This document shows positions 34,084 to 43,430 of a DNA stretch of 55,081 nt, piece after piece. Source of the DNA: Chloroherpetonaceae bacterium. GTDB taxonomy: Bacteria; Bacteroidota; Chlorobiia; Chlorobiales; Thermochlorobacteraceae. Positions within the stretch are counted from its first letter, which is position 1. Each line of letters begins with the position of its first letter. Location of the stretch: positions 1 to 55,081 of the forward strand of contig JANWWM010000083.1 of NCBI GenBank assembly GCA_025055975.1. The letters run 5' to 3'. The translations under genes and the position numbers were made by a program. Under the pieces are notes generated by a model. The model saw nothing but the letters and a program-made list of their open reading frames with translations. It searched no databases and was not told the origin of the DNA.

Positions 34084-35640
34084 TCATTTGTCTTTGGCGA
34101 CGTTGATGAGCCATTCGCGTTTTTCGCCCGAAACGACCTTGCGCTTTCTGACGGCTTCGACGAAAAAGTCGTGGTCGATGTAGGGCGTGCCTTTGACCTT
34201 CACCTCGCGTTGCAAGCCGAAGAGGGCGTTTAGTTGCGCCGCCGCGTAGTTGTTCGTCGCCACCACATAGACTTTCTCTTCTTCAAGCGGCTTGCCGCCG
34301 ACCGTGATTTCCTTGATGCGTTTGCCGTAAGGCAAAGCGCCGTTGTATTTGCAAACCACGCCCGACATGTCGCAGAACTCGCCGCGCCCGTCGATTTGCC
34401 ATTCAAGCATTGAGCGCAATTCTTTGCCCGTTACGCCAAAGAGGACGAAGGAATTTCCAAAGGGCGAAATTTCCCAGATGTCTCGAACGCGAATCGGTCC
34501 CGCGTTGAGCGATTTGCGAATGCCGCCGCTGTTTTGAATGGCGATGTCGACTTTGAGTTCTTCGCGCATCACGTCGGTTTGCCACGTGCCGATGTTGGTG
34601 GATTCGTTAAAGCGCGATTTCCAATCGGCTTTGAGCGCGCCGATTTCCTCGTCCATCATTTTTTTGATGGGGGCTTCCATCGAGTCGACCATCGCTTGAA
34701 CGCGCGAATCGGGCGCGACGCTATCGGCGAAGGTTTCGATCAATTTGCCCGAAAAACTCACGAGCGAATCGCCGACGGGATCGATGACCAAGTCCAACTC
34801 GCCGACATATTGTCCGCGCGAACCCGCCTGCGCGATGACGCCGCCGCCTTTGCGAATCGGCTCGAAAATGGGCGTGTGCGAATGCCCGCCGATGAACGCG
34901 GCGATTTCGGGATAAATGCGCGAGAGCGTCAGATCGTCGATGTAATCGAGCTTGTTCAGCAAGCCGATGTGGCTCAAAACGATGATGGCGTCGGGCTTTT
35001 CCTTCGCCTTGATTTCGGGCAGATACTTGCTCAAAACGACCCCGTAGTCTTTCGTTTCCAAGCCCGCGACGTTTTCGGGAATGGTGAGAACGGGAAGGTC
35101 GGTCGTGATAAGCCCAATGACGACGATTTTCAAGCCGCCGCGCTCGATGACCTTGTAGGGCGGAAAAAGAGGCTCGCCCGTTTTCGCCACGACGAGATTG
35201 GCGCAAACGACGTCGTAGTTGGCTTCGGTGAGCAGAGCCGCGAAGTTCTCTTTGCCGTAATCGAACTCGTGATTGCCGGGCACGACCGCGTCGGGCTTGA
35301 TTTGGTTCATCAGAAGAATTTGCGATCGCCCTTTGGTGAGGCTCGATATGGGCGTGCCTTGAAAATCGTCGCCCGCGTAAAGCAGAATCGAATGGTTCGG
35401 CGCGAGATTTCGAAGCGAATCGATGTAGGCTTTCAGAACCGCCGCGCCGCCGACGCGATAGGATTTGCCGTCTTTTCGCAAAACTCGCGTTTCGTTCTGC
35501 GCATGAAAATCGTTCCAATGAATGATTTTGAGCGTTTTGCATCTCGACGAAACGTCTTTGCGGACGGCGCTCGAAGAGCCGCAACCAGAGTGAAGCGACA
35601 AGGAAAGAACGACGAGAAAAGAAAGGAGGCGCGTCAACAT
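34084..35640 (-). CDS. 5'-nucleotidase/2',3'-cyclic phosphodiesterase family lipoprotein
   Basis: A 518-residue UshA-like phosphoesterase. The N-terminus MLTRLLSFLVVLSLSLHSGC ends in a lipobox Cys (C20). Metallophosphatase motifs: HWNDFHAQ, AGDDFQGT, VPGNHEFDYG and GGHSHTP bind two metals. The C-terminal substrate domain (SGGIRKSL, GNSFVLFGVTG) fits 5_nucleotid_C. It would scavenge nucleotides in the periplasm. It converges on the threonine dehydratase gene and diverges from the pyruvate-kinase-like gene. Confidence 0.94.
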   Translation of the reverse strand: MLTRLLSFLVVLSLSLHSGCGSSSAVRKDVSSRCKTLKIIHWNDFHAQNETRVLRKDGKSYRVGGAAVLKAYIDSLRNLAPNHSILLYAGDDFQGTPISSLTKGRSQILLMNQIKPDAVVPGNHEFDYGKENFAALLTEANYDVVCANLVVAKTGEPLFPPYKVIERGGLKIVVIGLITTDLPVLTIPENVAGLETKDYGVVLSKYLPEIKAKEKPDAIIVLSHIGLLNKLDYIDDLTLSRIYPEIAAFIGGHSHTPIFEPIRKGGGVIAQAGSRGQYVGELDLVIDPVGDSLVSFSGKLIETFADSVAPDSRVQAMVDSMEAPIKKMMDEEIGALKADWKSRFNESTNIGTWQTDVMREELKVDIAIQNSGGIRKSLNAGPIRVRDIWEISPFGNSFVLFGVTGKELRSMLEWQIDGRGEFCDMSGVVCKYNGALPYGKRIKEITVGGKPLEEEKVYVVATNNYAAAQLNALFGLQREVKVKGTPYIDHDFFVEAVRKRKVVSGEKREWLINVAKDK

Positions 35641-35792
35641 AACTCGCTTTGCGACGTTGAATTGTCAAATGTTGGAACGCGAAAATAGAGCGAGACGGGA
35701 AAGAACGGATGTAAAGAAATCGTAAAGCGAGAATCCAAAGACGCGGCGTAACTTGCGTTGCGAAAAACGAACGTTTCCAACCTTTGATTCCA

Positions 35793-37292
35793 ATGAGCGC
35801 CACGCCCGACTACCTCGACCCTTCGGCGCTATGCACGCCGAAACAAGCTCTCAACGCGCTCAAAGCCTTGCGACAAGACATCGAGCAAGAAGCCGAGGCG
35901 ACGTTTGCCGAATGGAAAAAAACGATCGCGCGAAAGGAGTTTGAGTACAGCGCCAAAAACTTCGCTCGCTACTTGGCGTTGCGCCGCCGTGATTTGCGTC
36001 CGTTGCAATCGGCGCTGTTGGTTTTGGGGCTGTCGTCGCTGGGGCGAAGCGAATCGAGAGTGTTGCCCAATCTCGATGCCGTCATCGCCTCTCTGCAAGC
36101 CATCTGCAACGAGAAGGAACGCATCGAGCGACCCACGACGGAGGAGTTTTTCAAGGGCGAAAACGTTTTGAAGCAAAACGCGGACTTGACGCTGGGCAAA
36201 GCGCCCGACCGCCGCTCCGTGCGCATTATGGTAACCCTGCCCGCGCTCGCCGCCACGAACTACGACTTCGTTTGCAGACTGCTGGAACGCGGAATGAATT
36301 GCGCCCGAATCAACTGCGCGCACGATTCCCCAAACGAGTGGGAAAAAATGATTCATCACGTCCGACGCGCCGAGAAATCCACCGGGCTTTCGTGCAAAGT
36401 CTTTATGGACTTGGCGGGTCCGAAAGTCCGCACCGCCAAAGTCAGCCGCCCGAAAGAAAAAACGAAAAAGGGCGACGTCATTTATCTCTACGCGCATCGC
36501 GCCTCGCCGCGTTATCGGCATGTTCAGCAGGTCAAATGCGCCTTGCCCGAAATTCTGCCGCAGGTCAAGGAAAACGACGAGGTTTGGATCGATGACGGAC
36601 ACATTGGCGCGGTCGTCGAGAAAGCCTCGCCGTCGGGATTGCTCTTGCGCGTCACGTCCGTCGAAGCCAAAGGGCGCGTCATCAAGCCCGACAAGGGATT
36701 GAACTTTCCGACGACGGAACTCGACATCGAACCGCTCACGGAGAAAGATTTGCGCGACTTGGACTTCATTTGCGAGTTCGCCGACGGGGTCAATTACTCT
36801 TTCGTGCAGGACGCCAACGACGTCAAACGCTTGCAAAACGAGTTGGCGAAGCGAAACGCCAAACGCAAACAGCCGCTTGCCTTGATTGCCAAAATCGAAA
36901 CGAAGCGCGCCGTCGGAAATTTTCCCGAAATCGTCGTTCAAGGCGCGGGCAAACAGCCTTTCGGCGTGATGATCGCGCGCGGCGATTTGGCGGTCGAAAT
37001 CGGATACCAACGCATCGCCGAAATTCAAGAGGAGCTTTTGTGGCTCTCGGAAGCCGCGCACGTGCCCGTGATTTGGGCGACGCAGGTCTTGGAAAGCCTC
37101 GTCAAAAAGGGCGTGCCTTCGCGCGCCGAAATCACCGACGCGGCCATGGCGGAACGCGCCGAATGCGTGATGCTCAACAAGGGCGAGTTCATTCTGAACG
37201 CGATCGAAATTTTGGACAACGTGCTGATGCGAATGGAACAACATCAACGCAAAAAAACCCCGCAACTGCGACGACTCTACTCGTGGGAGTGA
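35793..37292 (+). CDS. Divergent pyruvate kinase-like protein with N-terminal extension
   Basis: A 499-residue protein. Residues about 1-135 are an extra helical domain (ALCTPKQALNALKALRQDIE). The barrel follows: SVRIMVTLPA, RGMNCARINCAHDS, MDLAGPKVRT, KGLNFPTTEL, LIAKIETKRAV (catalytic Lys), MIARGDLAVEIG (metal-binding Glu/Asp) and SRAEITDAAMA. The usual C-terminal domain is absent; the protein ends soon after the barrel. Canonical GP before the first catalytic Arg is LPA here. It may convert phosphoenolpyruvate and ADP to pyruvate and ATP, or be a diverged relative. The ATG at 35793 was chosen over the TTG at 35784. Confidence 0.85.
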   Translation: MSATPDYLDPSALCTPKQALNALKALRQDIEQEAEATFAEWKKTIARKEFEYSAKNFARYLALRRRDLRPLQSALLVLGLSSLGRSESRVLPNLDAVIASLQAICNEKERIERPTTEEFFKGENVLKQNADLTLGKAPDRRSVRIMVTLPALAATNYDFVCRLLERGMNCARINCAHDSPNEWEKMIHHVRRAEKSTGLSCKVFMDLAGPKVRTAKVSRPKEKTKKGDVIYLYAHRASPRYRHVQQVKCALPEILPQVKENDEVWIDDGHIGAVVEKASPSGLLLRVTSVEAKGRVIKPDKGLNFPTTELDIEPLTEKDLRDLDFICEFADGVNYSFVQDANDVKRLQNELAKRNAKRKQPLALIAKIETKRAVGNFPEIVVQGAGKQPFGVMIARGDLAVEIGYQRIAEIQEELLWLSEAAHVPVIWATQVLESLVKKGVPSRAEITDAAMAERAECVMLNKGEFILNAIEILDNVLMRMEQHQRKKTPQLRRLYSWE

Positions 37293-37392
37293 CGCTCTCG
37301 CTCGTTTGGAATTAACGATTGCTTAAAAGTTTATTCGTATTTTCTTGCCCGCCAATAAAACTCATCAACAAAACAACAAATCCGCAATCGCC

Positions 37393-39747
37393 ATGAAACG
37401 CGCTCTGCTTGCTTTTCTTCTGACGTTGTTCGTCGCAGACGTTTTCGCCCAAGTGGACTCGTCGCTCTTTCAAGGGCTGAGCCTTGAAGACCTGCAAAAC
37501 CTGCAAGTCGTTTCGGTAACGCGCTCGGCGCAAAGATCGAGCGACGCGCCCGCGACGGTTCGCATCGTAACGGCGGAGCAAATTCGCTTGCGCGCCTACC
37601 AATCGCTCTTGGACGTGTTGCTCGATCAGCCCGACTTCAAAATCGAGACCCACAACGACCCGCGTTGGCAGCACGACGTTCAAGTGCGCGGCGTGTTCGG
37701 AATGGACAAGTTCATCATTCTGCTCGATGGGGTGCGCATCTCGTCGCCGACCAACGACATTCTGCCCGTGATGGAAAACTACCCCGTGCATCAAGCCAAG
37801 CAAATTGAAATCGTTTATGGTCCTGCGTCGGCGGTTTATGGCGCGGACGCGCTGTCGGGCGTTATCAACATCGTTACGCGCAAAGCCGAAGGCGATTTCT
37901 ACACGGGGCTGGTTCAGGGCGGAATGTTCAACACCTACCTGGGCAACTTTGCGGCGGGCAAAAGATTTGGCGACAAAATCAGTTTCACCGCGTCGGGTCA
38001 ATACTTCTACGACCAACAGCCGCTTCTGGACGCGGTCAAAAACTTTCGCCGAGACGGCAAGGGCATCGACGATTTCTTGCGAGAAAATCGCTTCCCGACC
38101 GATTTGGGGTTTCCGCAAAGCTCGACGCAACCGCTTTCGCAGTCGATTCGCAACCCGCTTGGAGCCTACGCGCTTAACGCCATGCTTCAAATCGAAGACT
38201 TGCGCTTGAACTTTTTCCGCAACTATTCGCGCAATCCTTCCACGACGGCGAACCGACCGAACAATGCGGTTTATAACGAAGATTCCTTCTTCGGGCACGC
38301 CGTTACGATGGGCAACGCCACCTACTCGAAGTTTTGGACGCCGAATTTCAACACGACCTCTTTCGTCATTTACAGCCAATACGATTTGGATCGCGAGACG
38401 AACTTTCGCAACGCCTACACGGGAATGAACAAGGCGTATCTGTTCTCGCACGGACGCTTGTTCAAGGTCGAGCAACTCGTTTCGTGGACGGCGACGAGCG
38501 CGCTGACGCTGTCGGGCGGCGTTACATATGAGAACTATTTTTCCATTCCGCGCGGACACGATTTGAGCGCGCCCTATGACGGCAATCGGAATGTTCAGCC
38601 CATCATCGTCAACAGCGTCGGGTTGCCCAACGCGCCGAATGGCGTTCCCGCTCGAATTTTCCGATTGAGCTTCAACAACGTGGGCGCGTTCTTGCAAGCG
38701 CAATACAGTCCGATTGAACCGCTCATTTTCACGCTGGGGTCTCGCCTCGATAGAGACTCGCGTTTCGGCACGCTCGTCAATCCGCGTCTGGGCATCGTGT
38801 ATCGTCCGTCGGAACGCCTGACGCTCAAAGGCTTGTATGGGCGCGCGTTTCTTGCGCCCTCGCCGCTTTCGGCTTATGACGAGTTTGGGACATTCTTCAA
38901 CGCAGGAGGACAAACGATTTCGGCGTTTTTCCGATTGGCGAATCCGAACTTGGGTCCGCAAAAGATTCAGACGTTTGAATTGAGCGCGCGATACGCGCTC
39001 TCGAAGGATTTGAGCGTGTCGTTTGCGGGCTACTACAACTTGCTTGAAGGGTTGTTCAGTCAAGTTGCCGCCGTGCCTGCGGGCGTGTATGCGGGCAATC
39101 CCAACACCCCAAGTCCCGTTGATGGATTCTATCCCGTTGCGGGCTTCAATTTCCCCGTTGGTTACATCGAGAGCATCATCAATCAAGGAAAGCAGACGAA
39201 CTACGGCGGCACGGCGCAGTTGGATTACGTGAAGAATTTTCGCTCATCGCGTTTGGCGCTGTATGCGGCGTTTTCGTTCATTGATGGGGAAGTGGATGCG
39301 TTTAACGAGGTGCAAAACGCCTTGACGAAGCGTCAGATTGGAGGAATTTCGCCGTTCATTCTGCGGCTTGGAGGCGACGTGGTTTGGAAGAAGTTTTCGT
39401 TTTCGCCGCGCCTGATTGCCGTGAGCCGTCAGCGCACGCATCCGCAGCAAGGTTCGTCGTTCAAGCCCGAGCGCGACCCAAGAGATCCGTCGCGGGTTTT
39501 GACTTCGACGAGCCGTTTTCGGCAGACGATTCCTGGGTATGCGTTGTTGAATTTGACGGCGCGGTATGAGGTGATTGACGGGGTGGCGCTGTTCATCAAG
39601 ACCTACAACGCGCTAAATCGGGATTATCGAACCGTGAATTTGGGGGCGGGTCCTGATGGTCTTGCGGGTTCGGCGTTGGTGGAGTTTCCCGAAGGCGCGC
39701 CGCAAAATCCGTTTCGGTTGATTGGCGGCGTGCAAGCGTATTTCTGA
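37393..39747 (+). CDS. TonB-dependent outer-membrane receptor
   Basis: A 784-residue outer-membrane transporter with signal peptide MKRALLAFLLTLFVADVFAQ. The plug domain (about 40-175) has SAQRSSDAPATVRIVTAEQI and YGPASAVYGADALSGVINIVTR (cited in part). The C-terminal beta barrel ends in FRLIGGVQAYF with terminal Phe, the signature for assembly by BAM. It imports a chelate, vitamin or sugar using TonB-ExbBD energy; no substrate clue is adjacent. A bidirectional terminator follows. The ATG at 37393 (CAATCGCC-ATG) is supported by the signal peptide. Confidence 0.95.
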   Translation: MKRALLAFLLTLFVADVFAQVDSSLFQGLSLEDLQNLQVVSVTRSAQRSSDAPATVRIVTAEQIRLRAYQSLLDVLLDQPDFKIETHNDPRWQHDVQVRGVFGMDKFIILLDGVRISSPTNDILPVMENYPVHQAKQIEIVYGPASAVYGADALSGVINIVTRKAEGDFYTGLVQGGMFNTYLGNFAAGKRFGDKISFTASGQYFYDQQPLLDAVKNFRRDGKGIDDFLRENRFPTDLGFPQSSTQPLSQSIRNPLGAYALNAMLQIEDLRLNFFRNYSRNPSTTANRPNNAVYNEDSFFGHAVTMGNATYSKFWTPNFNTTSFVIYSQYDLDRETNFRNAYTGMNKAYLFSHGRLFKVEQLVSWTATSALTLSGGVTYENYFSIPRGHDLSAPYDGNRNVQPIIVNSVGLPNAPNGVPARIFRLSFNNVGAFLQAQYSPIEPLIFTLGSRLDRDSRFGTLVNPRLGIVYRPSERLTLKGLYGRAFLAPSPLSAYDEFGTFFNAGGQTISAFFRLANPNLGPQKIQTFELSARYALSKDLSVSFAGYYNLLEGLFSQVAAVPAGVYAGNPNTPSPVDGFYPVAGFNFPVGYIESIINQGKQTNYGGTAQLDYVKNFRSSRLALYAAFSFIDGEVDAFNEVQNALTKRQIGGISPFILRLGGDVVWKKFSFSPRLIAVSRQRTHPQQGSSFKPERDPRDPSRVLTSTSRFRQTIPGYALLNLTARYEVIDGVALFIKTYNALNRDYRTVNLGAGPDGLAGSALVEFPEGAPQNPFRLIGGVQAYF

Positions 39748-39767
39748 CGCGCAAGAGAGATGCGAAG

Positions 39768-39800
39768 AAAGGGGCGAGCGCGAACTCGCCCTTTGTTTTT
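39768..39800. terminator. Bidirectional terminator after the TonB receptor gene
   Basis: AAAGGGGCGAG pairs with CTCGCCCTTT (one bulged G) around a six-base loop, followed by GTTTTTG. It lies between convergent stops at 39747 and 39802. Confidence 0.8.
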
Positions 39801-39801
39801 G

Positions 39802-40698
39802 TCAGGTTTCGTCGAGGTATCGCTTGGCAAGGTCGTGATAGGCGTCGATGCGACGGTCGCGCAAGAAGGGCCAGTGTTGACGGTAAAAATCGATCTGCGC
39901 GAGGTCGCATTCGGCAATCAAAATTTCCTCTTTGTCCGACGAGGCTTTGGCGAGCGTAACGCCAAACGGATTGGCGACGAAACTGTGTCCCCAAAATTCC
40001 AAGCCTTCGTTGGAGCGCGGCGCATGCTCCGTGCCGACGCGATTGGCGACGGCGACAAACGCGCCGTTGGCGACGGCATGTCCGCGCTGAATCGTCTCCC
40101 ACGCATCGCGTTGCGCGGCTCGCACGGAGGGATCTTTTTCCATCGTCGCCCACCCAATTGCCGTCGGATAAAAAAGAATCTGCGCGCCTTTGAGCGCCGT
40201 GAGTCTTGCGGCTTCGGGATACCATTGGTCCCAACAAATCAAAACGCCAATCGTCGCGTATTTCGTCTTGAAGGCTTTGAAGCCCAAGTCGCCGGGCGTG
40301 AAGTAGAATTTTTCATAGAAGCCAGGGTCGTCGGGAATGTGCATTTTGCGGTATTTGCCGAGATAAGCGCCGTCCGCATCGATGACCGCCGCCGAGTTGT
40401 GATAAATGCCTTGCGCGCGCTTTTCGAACATCGGCGCGACGATGACGACCCCAAGTTCCTTTGCGAGCGCGGAGAGCGCATGGGTCGTTTCGCCAGGAAT
40501 TGGCTCGGCGAAATCGAAGGGCGCGTAGTCTTCGGTTTGGCAGAAGTAGAGCGTGTTGAACAGCTCTTGAAGCGAGACGATGTTCGCGCCTTGTTCCGCC
40601 GCTTTGCGAATGAACATAGTCGCTTTGGCGAGATTGTCCGCGGGCGAAGGGGAACACGACATCTGAACAAGCCCGACTTTGACGAGGTTTTTGGACAT
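39802..40698 (-). CDS. aguB: N-carbamoylputrescine amidase
   Basis: A 298-residue carbon-nitrogen hydrolase (nitrilase superfamily). The catalytic triad is E45 (VSLQELFN), K118 (GKYRKMHIPDDPGFYEKFYF, cited in part) and C155 (LICWDQWYPEAAR). These motifs, particularly DDPGFYEKFYF and CWDQWYPE, match AguB, which cleaves N-carbamoylputrescine to putrescine, CO2 and ammonia. No agmatine deiminase is adjacent, so the pathway partner lies elsewhere. The start at 40698 gives the standard N-terminus. Confidence 0.93.
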   Translation of the reverse strand: MSKNLVKVGLVQMSCSPSPADNLAKATMFIRKAAEQGANIVSLQELFNTLYFCQTEDYAPFDFAEPIPGETTHALSALAKELGVVIVAPMFEKRAQGIYHNSAAVIDADGAYLGKYRKMHIPDDPGFYEKFYFTPGDLGFKAFKTKYATIGVLICWDQWYPEAARLTALKGAQILFYPTAIGWATMEKDPSVRAAQRDAWETIQRGHAVANGAFVAVANRVGTEHAPRSNEGLEFWGHSFVANPFGVTLAKASSDKEEILIAECDLAQIDFYRQHWPFLRDRRIDAYHDLAKRYLDET

Positions 40699-40708
40699 TG
40701 AGGCAGAG

Positions 40709-41749
<1,041 letters not shown>

Positions 41750-42058
41750 TTATTTGAGCGAGAAGCCTTGCGGGTCGGCTACGCCAAACTGCACGGCGAT
41801 GACGTTGCCGTTGGCATCGAACTCGCGGATTTCGACGTGCTTGGCGTCGGGCTTTGGAACGATCTCGCCCTCGTCGTTGGTGAAAACGAGCACGGCTCTT
41901 ACGCCGCCGTTGGGCGTGGCGCCCACATACTCGTAAATGCCGTCGGGCTTTTCGCGGATGACGCACCCTGGCGTCGAGTTCGAGATGACTTCGCAACCGA
42001 CGCATTGGCAGTAGAAGCCGTCTTCGGCAGGCATCAAGTCGCATCGCGGAAATCGCAT
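41750..42058 (-). CDS. Small cysteine-cluster protein, unknown function
   Basis: A 102-residue soluble protein. Five Cys lie in the first third: C6, then C17-x-C19-x2-C22 (YCQCVGC), then C32 (GCVI). This could bind iron-sulfur or zinc, but the spacing is not that of a 2[4Fe-4S] or plant ferredoxin. The rest is beta-rich (AVLVFTNDEGEIVP). It lies 21 bases upstream of ferredoxin-NADP reductase on the same strand, so a redox partner role is plausible but unproven. It starts 96 bases after gvpK on the same strand. Confidence 0.72.
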   Translation of the reverse strand: MRFPRCDLMPAEDGFYCQCVGCEVISNSTPGCVIREKPDGIYEYVGATPNGGVRAVLVFTNDEGEIVPKPDAKHVEIREFDANGNVIAVQFGVADPQGFSLK

Positions 42059-42154
42059 GACTCGAAACGGTTTATTGGTTGAACGAACTTTCGCGCGGCA
42101 ATATACGCGAGCGTTGGAGAAACTTGGCGCGATCGCTCGAAGCCCGTTGAACCC

Positions 42155-42529
42155 TCACATCAAGTCGCCGAGCGGACCCAAATCGATGTTGAGTTTTCGG
42201 CGATCGATGTTGAACGCCTTGCAGAGTTCGTCGATGCGGGCATCGAGTTTCATCATCGTTTCGCCGATGCGCTCGATCTCTTCGTCGGTGAGCGAGCCCG
42301 CTTCCATTCGGCGAAGGGCTTGTCGCTCCATCAATCGTTTCAGCAGTTCAATGAGCGCGAGCGCCAGTTGCGCCAAACCTTGTTCGGCGTTTTCGGGCGA
42401 AAGGTTCAAGCGTTTTGGCAAATTGGCGAGCGTCGTTTCCGTCGCGTTGAGTTCTTGCGCCAAGTCGAGCGTTTCGGGCGCGTCAGGGCGAATTTGAATC
42501 GTTTGGCTCTCGCAATCGCGGCGGCTCAT
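42155..42529 (-). CDS. gvpK: Gas vesicle protein GvpK
   Basis: A 124-residue helical protein. The core GLAQLALALIELLKRLMERQALRRMEAGSLTDEEIER (quoted only in part here: LMERQALRRMEAGSL) and the ending NIDLGPLGDL match the GvpK family. GvpK is an accessory protein needed for gas vesicle formation. Its start overlaps the end of a GvpA-family gene by 47 bases. No other gas vesicle genes (gvpN, gvpF/L, gvpG) are in the window. Confidence 0.92.
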   Translation of the reverse strand: MSRRDCESQTIQIRPDAPETLDLAQELNATETTLANLPKRLNLSPENAEQGLAQLALALIELLKRLMERQALRRMEAGSLTDEEIERIGETMMKLDARIDELCKAFNIDRRKLNIDLGPLGDLM

Positions 42530-42716
42530 ATTTGGCTTTGATTCGATTGAAGGTTTCTTGCGAGCAGATGAGAGCGCGCAAATCGATGACGATCAAATCA
42601 ACGCCCGCGACGGAAAGCGTGATGTCGCCCGAAACGAAAACGCCCTTGTCGAGAACTCTGTCCAAAAGTTCAAGAAGCGTTACGTTGCGTTGATGCGTCG
42701 GAATTGGCGCGTCCAT
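42483..42716 (-). CDS. GvpA-family gas vesicle protein (GvpJ/GvpS-like)
   Basis: A 77-residue protein. LLELLDRVLDKGVFVSGDIT followed by LSVAGVDLIVIDLRALI is the GvpA/J/M/S domain. The C-terminus (FNRIKAKYEPPRLREPNDSNSP) is longer and more polar than in structural GvpA, favouring the minor GvpJ/S type. The frame opens at 42815, but the ATG at 42716 gives a family-like start. It is cotranscribed with gvpK. Confidence 0.88.
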   Translation of the reverse strand: MDAPIPTHQRNVTLLELLDRVLDKGVFVSGDITLSVAGVDLIVIDLRALICSQETFNRIKAKYEPPRLREPNDSNSP

Positions 42717-42762
42717 TGCGTCGTTCCTTTTCAGGCAAAGATAACCACAACGCGCTTCAACG

Positions 42763-43332
42763 ATGCCGCATTCTTTCGAGAACGACCCCAAGCCGTTTCG
42801 CGTCTTGGAGTCCAAATACTTGTTTCAGAATCCGCCGTGGCTCACGATTCGAGAAGAACGGTTGCAACTGCAATCGGGCGGAATCATCGAGCGATTCTAC
42901 GTTTTCGAGTATCCGCGCTGGGTGAACGTCGTCGCGCTCACGAAGGAAAATCAAGTCGTCTTGATTCGTCAATATCGGCATGCGATTGGGGAGGTCTATT
43001 ATGAAATTCCCGCGGGCGTGTGCGACGACGGAGAGGACTTGCTTCAAGCCGCAAAACGCGAGCTGATGGAAGAAACGGGCTACGGCGGCGGCGAATGGTC
43101 GCTCTTTATGACGCTCTGCGCCAACCCCGCCATTCAAGCCAATCGCACCTACACCTTCCTCGCCAAGGGCGTGGAAAAACAAACGCTTCAACGGCTCGAC
43201 GCGACCGAAGAAATCACCGTGCATCTCAAAACGCCCGCGGAGGTCAAAGACCTGATTTTTCAAGGCGAGTTCATTCAAGCCTTGCACGTCGCGCCGCTAC
43301 TGAAATTTTTGCTCGCCGAAGGCGTTGGCTGA
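42763..43332 (+). CDS. Nudix hydrolase, ADP-ribose pyrophosphatase-like
   Basis: A 189-residue Nudix enzyme. The box GVCDDGEDLLQAAKRELMEE, then TG, fits Gx5Ex7REUxEExGU with all metal-binding residues. The N-terminal extension (ESKYLFQNPPWLTIREERLQ) and FEYPRWVNVVALTKENQVVLI match NudF-type ADP-ribose pyrophosphatases. It would degrade ADP-ribose or related nucleotide sugars. It diverges from the gas vesicle pair and stands 98 bases before the polysaccharide operon. Confidence 0.92.
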   Translation: MPHSFENDPKPFRVLESKYLFQNPPWLTIREERLQLQSGGIIERFYVFEYPRWVNVVALTKENQVVLIRQYRHAIGEVYYEIPAGVCDDGEDLLQAAKRELMEETGYGGGEWSLFMTLCANPAIQANRTYTFLAKGVEKQTLQRLDATEEITVHLKTPAEVKDLIFQGEFIQALHVAPLLKFLLAEGVG

Positions 43333-43369
43333 CGAAGCAAACGCGCGGACGAGAGCGGAGGTTGATTCA

Positions 43370-43400
43370 TTGGACGACAATTCGGCGTTCCGTATTTTCG
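43370..43400 (+). promoter_or_regulatory. Probable promoter of the polysaccharide operon
   Basis: TTG (43370-43372), 20 bases, then TATTTTCG (43393-43400), close to the Bacteroidota TTG-N19-21-TAnnTTTG pattern, with one mismatch in the -7. It lies 30 bases upstream of the first gene. Confidence 0.5.
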
Positions 43401-43430
43401 CCCCTCGCTTTCGAACCAATCGTTTCTTGA

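Noticed and set aside
37312..39186. A 624-codon antisense frame over the TonB receptor
   Set aside because: Shadow of a clear outer-membrane receptor gene; Arg/Val/Ala-biased composition.
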